From Bacteroides reticulotermitis JCM 10512 (GTDB lineage Bacteria > Bacteroidota > Bacteroidia > Bacteroidales > Bacteroidaceae): a stretch of DNA of 64,000 nucleotides. Shown one piece after another: positions 44,884-53,304 of the stretch. How positions within the stretch are numbered: position 1 is the first letter of the stretch; each line of letters starts with the position of its first letter. The notes below the pieces were generated by a model, which was not told the DNA's origin, made no database searches, and saw only the letters and a program-made list of their open reading frames with translations. The stretch lies in contig NZ_BAIV01000019.1 of the NCBI RefSeq assembly GCF_000517545.1, forward strand, positions 47,568-111,567. The letters are read 5' to 3'. The translations under genes and the position numbers were made by a program.

Positions 44884-46815
44884 ATGAAGAAAAGAATTTG
44901 GCTTCTGCTACTGTGTGTGCCCATGTTGGCGAACGCACAAGATGTGATGACAGAGACTCGTCAGGAGTTAGCTTCTCCTGACGGAAACTATCGGTTTACG
45001 TTTTATCAACGCTCGTTCGGGGTAGATAATGCCCGGATGTATTACACGCTGATGTACAAAGATCAGGTGGTTGTAGAAGAAAGCGAGTTGGGCGTACAGA
45101 TCAAGAACCAATTGTTCGAGTCCGCACTAGGCGTCCCGAATGACACCTGCCACTTCTGGTGTGAAAACCTGCGCATGACCGATGTAGAGCGTCAGTCGGT
45201 AGACCATTCGTGGAAGCCTGTATATGGCGAGCGTTCGGAAGTTCTGGATCGTTATCATGAAATGACCCTGAAACTCCAAAAGGGAGAAGGAGAGGGTGAT
45301 AGGGAAGGCGGATATGATAAGCGTAAGAACTACCGCATGAATATCGTTGTCCGTGCTTACAATGAAGGAGTGGCATTCCGCTATCACTTTCCGGAAACGA
45401 CCAACGGATTGTTCTTGCATATCACCGGCGAACAAACGAGCTTCACGATGCCCGAAGGAACATTGGCCTATTATGAGCGTTGGGCACAAGGCCCTTGCGA
45501 ACTCCGCCCGTTGAAAGGATGGGGCGAAGAAGAGAGCGAACGCCCGCTGACTCTGAAACTGCCGAACGGATTATTCGTGGCACTCACCGAAGCCGAAATG
45601 GTGGACTACGCCCGTGGTAAGTTCCGCTTATCCGCCGAAAAACCGTCTACGCTGGTTACAAGTCTATACAGCAGTGTGGATGTGATTTCACCTTACAATA
45701 CCCCTTGGCGAGTTATTATGGCGGCTACGCGACCCATCGAATTGATAAACAACAACGATCTCATACTCAACCTGAACCCGGCGTGTCGGATCGCCGATAC
45801 CTCTTGGATTAAACCCGGTAAGGTATTCCGTTGCGGATTGAAACAGGCTGAGGTTAGAGCAGGAATCGACTTTGCGGCTGAGCGGGGTCTGCAATACGTA
45901 CATATGGATGCCGGCTGGTACGGTCCGGAGATGAAGATGAGCTCTGATGCAACGTCCGTGGACGAAGCGAAAGACCTCGATATCCCCGCATTATGTAAAT
46001 ACGCCGAGTCCAAAGGAGTGGGAGTCTTTGTTTACGTCAATCAGCGTGCGCTGGTGCAGCAACTCGATGTGCTGTTGCCACTCTATAAGCAATGGGGGGT
46101 GAAAGGCATCAAGTTTGGTTTCGTACAAATCGGCAACCAACATTGGAGTACTTGGTTGCACGATGCGATCCGCAAATGTGCCGCGTATGAGATGCTTGTC
46201 GATATTCACGATGAATATCGCCCCACAGGTTTCAGCCGTACGTATCCGAACCTAATGACACAGGAAGGTATTCGGGGGAACGAAGAAATGCCCGATGCTA
46301 CACACAACGTACTGTTGCCTTATACCCGTTTCCTGGCCGGAGCTGCCGACTATACGCTCTGTTACTTTAATAACCGTGTGAAAAACACCAAGGCACATCA
46401 GTTGGCAATGGCGGCTGTTTACTACAGTCCTTTGCAGTTCATGTTCTGGTACGATCAGCCGTCACTTTATAGAGGCGAAGAAGAATTGGAGTTTTGGAAA
46501 GCGATTCCTACCGTTTGGGACGATAGTCGTGCCCTTGACGGAGAAATAGGTGAGTATATCGTGCAGGCACGTCGTTCCGGCAACGAGTGGTTTGTTGGGG
46601 CAATGACCAACACCGACGCGCGTACGGTAACTGTACCTACTGATTTTCTGACTCCGGGAACAAAATACAGCTTGGCTCTGTACGAAGACGACGATCGGTT
46701 GAATACACGTACGAAAGTGCGTATCACTCGCAAGAATATTAAAGCGGGTGACAAACTGGTTTTGAAACTGAAAGCCAGTGGAGGTGCGGCATTGCATTTT
46801 ACTCCGGCTAAATAA
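44884..46815 (+). CDS. GH97 glycoside hydrolase, SusB-like inverting subgroup
   Basis: 643 aa from the ATG at 44884 (a signal peptide MKKRIWLLLLCVPMLANAQ; ATG at 44869 is also in frame). N-terminal super-beta-sandwich (LASPDGNYRFTFYQRSFGVD), then a TIM barrel (YVHMDAGWYGPE, WGVKGIKFGFVQIGNQ, VDIHDEYRPTGFSRTYPNL, MTQEGIRGNEEMPDATHN) and a C-terminal beta-domain. Retaining alpha-galactosidases of GH97 have an Asp nucleophile after GIK; here it is Gly (KFGFV), with DIHDEYRPTG and GNEE glutamates, as in the inverting alpha-glucosidase SusB. It would release an alpha-linked sugar in the periplasm. Confidence 0.9.
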   Translation: MKKRIWLLLLCVPMLANAQDVMTETRQELASPDGNYRFTFYQRSFGVDNARMYYTLMYKDQVVVEESELGVQIKNQLFESALGVPNDTCHFWCENLRMTDVERQSVDHSWKPVYGERSEVLDRYHEMTLKLQKGEGEGDREGGYDKRKNYRMNIVVRAYNEGVAFRYHFPETTNGLFLHITGEQTSFTMPEGTLAYYERWAQGPCELRPLKGWGEEESERPLTLKLPNGLFVALTEAEMVDYARGKFRLSAEKPSTLVTSLYSSVDVISPYNTPWRVIMAATRPIELINNNDLILNLNPACRIADTSWIKPGKVFRCGLKQAEVRAGIDFAAERGLQYVHMDAGWYGPEMKMSSDATSVDEAKDLDIPALCKYAESKGVGVFVYVNQRALVQQLDVLLPLYKQWGVKGIKFGFVQIGNQHWSTWLHDAIRKCAAYEMLVDIHDEYRPTGFSRTYPNLMTQEGIRGNEEMPDATHNVLLPYTRFLAGAADYTLCYFNNRVKNTKAHQLAMAAVYYSPLQFMFWYDQPSLYRGEEELEFWKAIPTVWDDSRALDGEIGEYIVQARRSGNEWFVGAMTNTDARTVTVPTDFLTPGTKYSLALYEDDDRLNTRTKVRITRKNIKAGDKLVLKLKASGGAALHFTPAK

Positions 46816-46823
46816 GCAATCGT

Positions 46824-48440
46824 ATGAAAAAACATCTTGTACTCGTATTGTTAGCCCTGTCTCTATGTGTTGGCAGGGCAATGGCAGCCCCTTGGCAATG
46901 GTCGGTTGAACTCGAAGACTTTGTTTCCGATGAGACAAAGAGCCATCCCCGTGCATTCTTGTGGATACCGGAGAACTGCAAGCAGGTTCGCGCGGTCATT
47001 ATCGGTCAGCATAACATGACCGAGGAAACAATATTTGAACACCCTGAATTCCGCAAGACCCTCAGTAAACTCGGAATCGCGGAAATATGGATCACCCCCG
47101 GAGTTGATCAACGATGGGATATCGCAACGGGCGTGCAACGTATCTTCGAAAAGATGCTGAAAGATTTCTCGGCAGTGAGTGGCTATACGGAATTGGAGTT
47201 TGCTCCCGTTATTCCGGTTGGCCATTCGGCTATGGCAACCTATCCGTGGAACTATGCCGCATGGAATCCGGAACGGACACTTGCCGTGCTTTCCATTCAC
47301 GGTGATTCTCCGCGGACTCATCTTACCGGTTATGGAAGGGCGAATCTGGATTGGGGCACACGCAGCATTGAAGGTATTCCTTCTTTGATGGTGATGGGGG
47401 AATACGAGTGGTGGGAAGATCGGTTATTTACCTCTTTCGATTACCGGCGGGAGCATCCCAATGCACCACTCTCTTTCCTGGCCGATGCCGGACATGGGCA
47501 TTTCGATATATCGGATGAACTGATTGATTATCTGAACCTGTTCTTAACCAAAGCCACCCAATACCGATTGCCTCGGACAGCTCCTTTGGATGCTCCGGTT
47601 CAATTGATTCCCGTTGAGGCGCATAAAGGCTGGTTGGCCGATCGTTGGAGAAAAGACGAACTGCCCGTAGCAGAGGCTGCTCCTTATGCCGAATATAAAG
47701 GTGATAAAACACAAGCTTTCTGGTATTTCGATAAGGAAATGGCCCAAGCCACTGAAAGGTACTATGCCAACGAACGAGGGAAAAAGGAGCAATACATCGG
47801 TTTCGAACAAGCTAACCGACTTGTTCTGTTTGATCCCAAGTCTCATGTGCGGATGTCTCCTGCGTTTCTACCCGAGAAAGATGGCGTGACTTTCCACTTG
47901 AAAGCTGTATATACAGACACGTTGCGAGCTGCTTATTCGGCAGATCATGGCAAGCGGTCGATAACAGTTTCTCGCCTTTGTGGCCCGGTAGAAGTGGTGA
48001 ACGATACCACATTCACCGTTCGCTTTTACCGAATGGGCCTGCACAATCCGAGACGAACTGCCAGTATTTGTCTGATGGCTGCTGTCTCACAGGACAAAAA
48101 GTACAAGAGTACCGTTCAGCAGGTAGAAATACGTATGCCTTATCGCCATAAAGAAGGCAAGCCTCAGCGGATTACTTTTCCGGAACTGCCCTCGGTAGAT
48201 AAAAGCATTCAAACGATAGCGCTTTCAGCTACATCCGACTCCGGGCTTCCGGTTTATTACTATGTCAAGGAGGGACCTGCCGAAATGAAAGGCAATCGAC
48301 TTGTATTGACATCGATTCCTCCCCGCGCCAAATATCCGGTAAAGATCACGGTTGTTGCCTGGCAATATGGGCGTAGCATCGAACCCAAAGTTCAAACGGC
48401 TGAAGCTGTCGAACGGAGCTTTTTCATTACCGCTCGGTAA
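46824..48440 (+). CDS. Secreted alpha/beta-hydrolase (esterase-like)
   Basis: 538 aa with a signal peptide (LVLVLLALSLCVGRAMA). The first ~260 residues look like an alpha/beta-hydrolase: AVIIGQHNMTEETI, then the nucleophile elbow PVGHSAMATYPWNYA (Ser135), and DAGHGHFDISDELIDYL carrying the likely Asp/His. The rest (about 270-538) is a beta-rich extension (IGFEQANRLVLFDPKSH, and ITFPELPSVDKSIQTIALSA) of unknown fold. In PULs such proteins remove acetyl or methyl esters from the glycan. It begins 9 bases after the GH97 gene, so they are co-transcribed. Confidence 0.75.
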   Translation: MKKHLVLVLLALSLCVGRAMAAPWQWSVELEDFVSDETKSHPRAFLWIPENCKQVRAVIIGQHNMTEETIFEHPEFRKTLSKLGIAEIWITPGVDQRWDIATGVQRIFEKMLKDFSAVSGYTELEFAPVIPVGHSAMATYPWNYAAWNPERTLAVLSIHGDSPRTHLTGYGRANLDWGTRSIEGIPSLMVMGEYEWWEDRLFTSFDYRREHPNAPLSFLADAGHGHFDISDELIDYLNLFLTKATQYRLPRTAPLDAPVQLIPVEAHKGWLADRWRKDELPVAEAAPYAEYKGDKTQAFWYFDKEMAQATERYYANERGKKEQYIGFEQANRLVLFDPKSHVRMSPAFLPEKDGVTFHLKAVYTDTLRAAYSADHGKRSITVSRLCGPVEVVNDTTFTVRFYRMGLHNPRRTASICLMAAVSQDKKYKSTVQQVEIRMPYRHKEGKPQRITFPELPSVDKSIQTIALSATSDSGLPVYYYVKEGPAEMKGNRLVLTSIPPRAKYPVKITVVAWQYGRSIEPKVQTAEAVERSFFITAR

Positions 48441-48477
48441 GACTCGAAAAGATTATTTCAAAGAACTGTTTTATGTG

Positions 48478-48517
48478 AAACCACTCCTGCTTAAAGCAAC
48501 TTTAGCAGGAGTGGTTT
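48478..48517 (+). terminator. Strong terminator closing the PUL
   Basis: AAACCACTCCTGC (48478-48490) pairs perfectly with GCAGGAGTGGTTT (48505-48517), with further pairing in the loop, 38 bases after the esterase stop. Confidence 0.82.
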
Positions 48518-48782
48518 CTTGTTTGGTAGCTTTAGCTAGAATACGAAAAGGGTGAGTTGCACGTACTCGTAAAGGTGTGAAAGGGGTGGGGAATATGTTA
48601 TTCTGAACCGTCACTTACTATCAAGATAATTATCTGTTTGTATATTATTATTGAATTTGGTTCTATGCGAATAGCCATTTTTTGTGGCAGTATCTTCAAT
48701 AAGAAATAAATAAGTGGCAGTAGGGTTGTTGATATGTTATTCGTTGTTGTTCAGTGAGTTACTCGGTTTTTATTAGCAAAAA

Positions 48783-49539
48783 TGCTGCCGCCATTGCCAA
48801 CTGCCACCTTAATGCCTATCTCAGCAGCGATTTTAATAAAAAGCAAGAATGATATGTAACTATATAATGATGGTTTTGAGTCGTTGTTTCTTCACCATCC
48901 CTCTTGATATGTATACCCCCAATTACCGGGTTACTTAAAGGATCTTTTGATGCAGATATACAATAACTACGAATGTGACCTTCTACTAGTCGGATCTTTC
49001 ATTGAAGTTGCAAACAGTATTGTTTCTTTTCTTCTGAGAGTTACCAACGTATTTATTAAGAAAGGAGAGTCAAGTGCTACAATTTCCAAAAGCTAGTACT
49101 ACATTGACCCAAACCTAGTACTAGGTCCGACCAATGTTAGTACTAGGTTCACCCTAACCTAGTACTAGCTTTACCCTAACTTAGTACTAGCTTTTACCTA
49201 CTTAGTACTAGCTTTTCTAGTTTCCTACCTTCAGCTTAGTGGGGTATTGCATTCTCACTCTTGGAAAATGAGCAATATGCAATGAGAAATGCCTTGAATA
49301 AGCATGAGAAATGCATCAAAAAAAGGTAAAAGGGTGAGCCCAACTTCCAAATGCATTACTCTGTTGATAGAGATAGCTGTGAATGTTTGATATACACACG
49401 TTCAACCAAGTGTGGAAATTAGTAAAAATGGTTAGTAAATAGCGTTGCTTTACTTCATTATAAATTTACAATTGGTTGGCTTGTTAGACTAAAATCTCTG
49501 TGGATATAGGCATTAAGGTGGCAGTTGGCAGTGGCAGCA
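48783..49539. repeat. Pair of inverted repeats about 0.7 kb apart
   Basis: The sequence at 48795-48819 is the exact reverse complement of 49506-49530 (25 bases; reads ATAGGCATTAAGGTGGCAGT in the right copy before its last five bases). The match continues with small gaps on both sides (GGCAATGGC/GGCAGTGGC outward; GATTTTA inward). The pair encloses the 22-bp array. It may be the footprint of a lost mobile or invertible element. Confidence 0.68.
49094..49224. repeat. Tandem array of TAGTACTA, six units at 22 bp
   Basis: The palindrome TAGTACTA begins at 49094, 49116, 49138, 49160, 49182 and 49203, i.e. spaced 22, 22, 22, 22 and 21 bases. Most copies extend to CTAGTACTAG or TTAGTACTAG, with spacers such as GCTTTACCCTAAC. 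The regular phasing (about two helical turns) and the palindromic core are unusual for a decaying repeat. Confidence 0.82.
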
Positions 49540-49768
49540 ATAAATTTGGCTCTCAAAAAGAGATAAGTTGTTGATATATAGTGTTTAATATCTTTTTTTA
49601 CTTTGTGGGGCTTTGCTTTTTGTGGCAGTAAGTACTGCCACTATGAATGTTAATATGTTGATATCGTATTTTGAAATAAGTATACATTTATGGCTTCTGT
49701 TTATGCTGGTCTCTGATTCCGAATGGCGGGTCTTTTATCAAAAGAGGAAAGGCAAAAGCTTCTTTTAA

Positions 49769-50434
49769 TTAGAAACGCTTTTTGAGTGCTTTGCACCAAA
49801 TTACATAACCGGATTCATTCAAATGTAGACCATCAGTAGTCAGCTCGGGGCGAAGTGAGCGTGCATCATGAGCTGTAAATCGAGGAAATAGATTGATGAA
49901 ACGTGCCTTTCTGCTTTTGGCCACCTTTTTTAGTTTACGGTTTATGGCAGGTATCGAGTCGCTCTTACCGTTGAGCCGCTGATAACGGTTGAAGCTTTCG
50001 TTAATCGGTAGCAAACTTTGTACATACAAACGGGTTTGGGGACTGTCTTTTCGGATTTTATCAATCACTTTGGTTAGCTGTGCCACAATGCTATCTACAG
50101 TCAGGTCGTGCGATAAGTCATTAACTCCTGCCAGCAGAAAGATCTTACGAGGGTGCCCGGAAGTTATTTCATCTAAACGGTCGTATATTCCCTGTGCGTC
50201 ATCACCGATAATTCCCCGGTTCCGAATCAGCTTTTTCCCAAGGCGGGTATTCCAGTCACCTCCGTTTTGCGTCAAACTGTTGCCAAGCATAACAATCTCC
50301 TGGTGGCAGATGGGAGTTTCCTGCTCAAACACCTGTAAACGGCTGTCATAGTGCGCCGATCGTACAGGCTCCTGAGCCGGAATGAAATTGAGAGGAAGCA
50401 GTAACAGAATTGTGAGAAGCCGTATTTTATTCAT
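49769..50434 (-). CDS. SGNH/GDSL hydrolase, secreted
   Basis: 221 aa with a signal peptide (LLTILLLLPLNFIPAQ). All four SGNH blocks are seen: Ser in IVMLGNSLTQNG, Gly in NRGIIGDDAQGIYDR, Asn in FLLAGVNDLSHD, and Asp/His in TTDGLHLNESGY. Such enzymes cleave ester bonds (for example O-acetyl groups on sugars). As the last gene of the MurNAc salvage operon (8 bp after murQ), it may remove O-acetyl groups from peptidoglycan sugars; this is inference from context only. Confidence 0.85.
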   Translation of the reverse strand: MNKIRLLTILLLLPLNFIPAQEPVRSAHYDSRLQVFEQETPICHQEIVMLGNSLTQNGGDWNTRLGKKLIRNRGIIGDDAQGIYDRLDEITSGHPRKIFLLAGVNDLSHDLTVDSIVAQLTKVIDKIRKDSPQTRLYVQSLLPINESFNRYQRLNGKSDSIPAINRKLKKVAKSRKARFINLFPRFTAHDARSLRPELTTDGLHLNESGYVIWCKALKKRF

Positions 50435-50441
50435 TTCGATT

Positions 50442-51278
50442 TTATGTTAGAGGGGTAGTCGTTTGTTGGTTTCGGTAAGCTTCTACTGCTTCCTTGACCG
50501 AACCGTATTGTAACAATAAGGCTTCGGCTTCTTCGTAACTCAATGGCAGCTCCTCGATAATCATACGCGTACCGCGGTCAACCAGTTTGTGGTTGCTGAG
50601 TTGCATATTGACCATCTTGTTTCCTTTCACTCTTCCGAGTCCGATCATGACCGTGGTGCTGATCATGTTCAGAATCATCTTTTGTCCGGTGCCCGATTTC
50701 ATGCGCGAGCTACCTGTCACATATTCCGGGCCGACAATCATTTCGATTGCTACATCCGCTTCGGCAGCCATGGGCGAGTTGGGATTGCTGGTGATACATC
50801 CGGTCAAGATGCCATGCTCACGAGCTGTATGCATAGCCCCAATGACATACGGAGTTGTGCCCGAAGCCGCAATTCCAATCACGGTGTCTTTCGGGTTAAT
50901 GCTGTATGCCAACAGATCCTGCCAGCCTTGTTCTGTATTGTCTTCCGCGTTTTCTACCGGATTGCGTAGAGCGGTCTCACCGCCTGCAATCAAGCCGATA
51001 ACAACATTGGAAGGCATACCGAATGTCGGCGGAATCTCCGATGCGTCGAGCACCCCCAAACGTCCACTGGTGCCTGCGCCCATATAGAAGATGCGTCCTC
51101 CTTCCTTTACACGGGGAAGAATCTGTTCAACCAATTTCTCTATCTGCGGAATGGTTTTGTGTACGGCATCCGCAATCTTATGATCTTCGGCGTTGATCTC
51201 TTTTAGAATCTCTTCTACCGACTTACTCTCAAGATCATTGTAGAGCGAAGGCTGCTCTGTTATTTTTATAAAATCCAT
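50442..51278 (-). CDS. murQ: N-acetylmuramic acid 6-phosphate etherase
   Basis: 278 aa SIS-domain enzyme that splits MurNAc-6-phosphate into GlcNAc-6-phosphate and D-lactate in the cytosol. Signatures: GGRIFYMGAGTSGRLGVLDA (the sugar-phosphate loop), EIPPTFGMPSNVVIGLIAGG, AENAEDNTEQG-like segment (ENAEDNTEQGWQD), GITASGTTPYV-like loop (IGIAASGTTPYVIGAM), and GSSRMKSGTGQKMILNM. It begins 2 bases after the kinase gene. Length and motifs are standard. Confidence 0.96.
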   Translation of the reverse strand: MDFIKITEQPSLYNDLESKSVEEILKEINAEDHKIADAVHKTIPQIEKLVEQILPRVKEGGRIFYMGAGTSGRLGVLDASEIPPTFGMPSNVVIGLIAGGETALRNPVENAEDNTEQGWQDLLAYSINPKDTVIGIAASGTTPYVIGAMHTAREHGILTGCITSNPNSPMAAEADVAIEMIVGPEYVTGSSRMKSGTGQKMILNMISTTVMIGLGRVKGNKMVNMQLSNHKLVDRGTRMIIEELPLSYEEAEALLLQYGSVKEAVEAYRNQQTTTPLT

Positions 51279-51280
51279 AA

Positions 51281-52132
51281 CTAATTGTTTCTTACTGTTT
51301 GGTGGTACTTGACTAACCCTTCCATCGGGCTTTGGGATATGTTTCCCAGCTCGATCTCCGTTTCCTGAGTCGCTTGTCTCAAGATGTCTTGATAATAAAA
51401 TGCGACGGAGCCGGTGAAATGTACAGGATACTGGTTGTAATCATACTGCATGACGTTGCGCTTCAGAAAGTCTTTGAAGCTTTCCAAAACCAACCGACGT
51501 ATTTCAGGAACATCGATATGTTGGGCCAGAAAGGGAGAAAGGCTTGCCAGAAAGCGATTCGGGAAGGGGTGACGGTAGACCTTGTCGATAATCTCCGAAG
51601 CTGATAAACCGTATTGGTTTAGAAACTCATTCTTCATCTCAGTAGGCAGTTGGTTTTTGAGGATATTGCCAACCAGCACTCTTCCCAAGACTGCTCCGCT
51701 ACCTTCGTCTCCCAAGATAAAACCCAACGGAGAAACATTCTCTACGATGTCTCTGCCATCGTAATGGCATGAGTTGGAGCCTGTTCCCAAAATGCAGGCT
51801 ATCCCCGGCAGATGTCCGCACAGGCTGCGTGCTGCTGCCAGCATATCGGTGTTGACTTCAACTTCCCGGGTTACTTCAAAATGACTGGTAATCACCCGGT
51901 GGATAATGGCCAGCTTATCGGGAAAGGCGCAACCTGCGCCATAGAAATGAACTTCCCCCATCCTGTGCGTGGGCAAGTATGGGATAAGTCCTTTGCCTAT
52001 CTCTTCCTGAATCTCTTCTTCCGACTGGAAAAAAGGATTGATGCCTTTCGTCTTTATCTGTTGTTTAATACGGCCATCCTCTACCAGGCACCAGGCTGTT
52101 TTGGTGGAGCCGCTATCTGCTATTAGAATCAT
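51281..52132 (-). CDS. murK: BadF/BadG-type sugar kinase, probable MurNAc kinase
   Basis: 283 aa from the ATG at 52132 (MILIADSGSTKTAWCLVEDG), which overlaps the murT-like stop by four bases. ASKHA kinase fold: ADSGSTKTAW phosphate-1 loop, ACILGTGSNSCHYDG phosphate-2 loop, GDEGSGAVLGRVLV. Homologues next to murQ phosphorylate MurNAc (and often GlcNAc) after import, the step before MurQ. In Tannerella forsythia the same trio murT-murK-murQ has been described. Sequence alone would allow a GlcNAc kinase. Confidence 0.85.
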   Translation of the reverse strand: MILIADSGSTKTAWCLVEDGRIKQQIKTKGINPFFQSEEEIQEEIGKGLIPYLPTHRMGEVHFYGAGCAFPDKLAIIHRVITSHFEVTREVEVNTDMLAAARSLCGHLPGIACILGTGSNSCHYDGRDIVENVSPLGFILGDEGSGAVLGRVLVGNILKNQLPTEMKNEFLNQYGLSASEIIDKVYRHPFPNRFLASLSPFLAQHIDVPEIRRLVLESFKDFLKRNVMQYDYNQYPVHFTGSVAFYYQDILRQATQETEIELGNISQSPMEGLVKYHQTVRNN

Positions 52133-53292
52133 ATCTTTATGTATATCTTTTTTTTGTATAATATATATCCGATGCACCAAATGAGACCAACGAATAGGAT
52201 CGCGAATAGAAACGATCCGAAATAGTCGCCAAAGAAAGGCCTTAGTATGGTTTCATAAGCGAATCCATGCATGCTGATTGTTTCTCTCTGATAGGTGAAT
52301 AGTAGGTTGTTGAGCAAGATTGAAAGTACGCCTCCCGCCACATACATGAATAGTGGATTGACACCGAAAGATTCGAAAAAGCGAGTGGGCTTTTGGTAAC
52401 CTTTCACATCAATCAGCCAAATGAGTAGGGCAAGCAGGGTAGAGCCGAGTCCGCAAGTAGTCAGCACGAAGGTGGGCGACCATATCTTCTTGCTGATCGG
52501 GCAGCCGTAACTGAGTAAGAAGCCGCTGAACGTGAGCACGGTTCCTACCAGAAATAACCGTTCGATCTTTGCATGGATATCCTTAGTACGCATCATCAGT
52601 CTGCCGACACAGAAACCAATAAGTACATGGGCGATGGAAGGGATGGTGCTGAGAATCCCTTCCGGGTCGATGCCGTTATCTTTGTACATATGCACTTCTC
52701 CCAATACGGCACGATCGACAACAGACAACAGGTTAGATGAGTTGTATTCAAAACCGTTGCCGTTGACAAGCAGTAGAAAGTAACCCACCAGCAAGGTGGC
52801 TATGAGGTAAGGAATATGCTTATGCTTCATCGTGAGGGCGATGAGGGCGGTAGCACCATAGCAGATTCCCAATCGTTGCATAACTCCCGGAATCCGAATG
52901 TGGTCGAAGGTCCACATCGACTGTCCCAGCCGAGCGAAGAACGGAAGCGACTGCTCGGACAAGGAGTTCCAGGTCTGGCAAAGCATCGAGAACCAGGTAA
53001 TGCCTAGCCCGATCGCAAAAATAACAACCGACCGGCGGAGTATTTTCATAGCCGCTGTCCGACTGAATCGGAACTCATACTTCCGTAAAGAGATGTAGGT
53101 TGATATTCCCATGATGAACATGAAGAAAGGAAACACCAGATCGGTTGGGGTGAGTCCGATCCACTCGGCATGCCTCAAAGGAGCATAGACATGGCTCCAA
53201 CTTCCGGGGTTGTTGACCAGAATCATTCCGGCAATCGTAATGCCTCGAAGGATGTCTAGAGATAATAGACGTTGGTTGACTGTTCGAATCAT
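52129..53292 (-). CDS. murT: HGSNAT/DUF5009-like membrane protein, probable MurNAc transporter
   Basis: 387 aa with about ten predicted membrane helices. The start LLSLDILRGITIAGMILVNN and TPTDLVFPFFMFIMGISTYI are typical of the family annotated as heparan-alpha-glucosaminide N-acetyltransferase/DUF5009. In Tannerella forsythia a member next to murK and murQ (MurT) was described as the inner-membrane MurNAc transporter; the identical gene order supports the same role. The alternative is an acyltransferase acting on amino sugars. It is coupled to murK by an ATGA overlap. Confidence 0.8.
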   Translation of the reverse strand: MIRTVNQRLLSLDILRGITIAGMILVNNPGSWSHVYAPLRHAEWIGLTPTDLVFPFFMFIMGISTYISLRKYEFRFSRTAAMKILRRSVVIFAIGLGITWFSMLCQTWNSLSEQSLPFFARLGQSMWTFDHIRIPGVMQRLGICYGATALIALTMKHKHIPYLIATLLVGYFLLLVNGNGFEYNSSNLLSVVDRAVLGEVHMYKDNGIDPEGILSTIPSIAHVLIGFCVGRLMMRTKDIHAKIERLFLVGTVLTFSGFLLSYGCPISKKIWSPTFVLTTCGLGSTLLALLIWLIDVKGYQKPTRFFESFGVNPLFMYVAGGVLSILLNNLLFTYQRETISMHGFAYETILRPFFGDYFGSFLFAILFVGLIWCIGYILYKKKIYIKI

Positions 53293-53304
53293 CGTTTGAT
53301 AGTA

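Larger units (their letters stand above)
48518..49768. other. Long non-coding region with repeats
   Basis: About 1.25 kb with no credible gene. It holds scattered GTGGCAG words, a long inverted repeat (48783-48819 with 49506-49539), and a 22-bp array (49094-49224). The longest open frame I checked is a 48-codon one at 48950-49096 with no known family and no ribosome-binding sign. Short stretches resemble each other near 48690-48745 and 49615-49670 (TTTTTGTGGCAGTA, then GTTGATAT). Confidence 0.55.

Noticed and set aside
48950..49096. 48-codon open frame in the non-coding region before the MurNAc operon
   Set aside because: It ends inside the first TAGTACTA repeat, has no recognisable family or upstream signal, and such frames are expected by chance in AT-rich DNA.
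49094..49224. The 22-bp repeats as a CRISPR array
   Set aside because: The repeated part is only about 8-10 bases with 12-14 base variable spacers, and there are no cas genes; CRISPR repeats and spacers are each usually over 20 bases.
48783..49539. An intact insertion sequence between the inverted repeats
   Set aside because: The enclosed DNA has no transposase-like frame and no target-site duplication could be identified.
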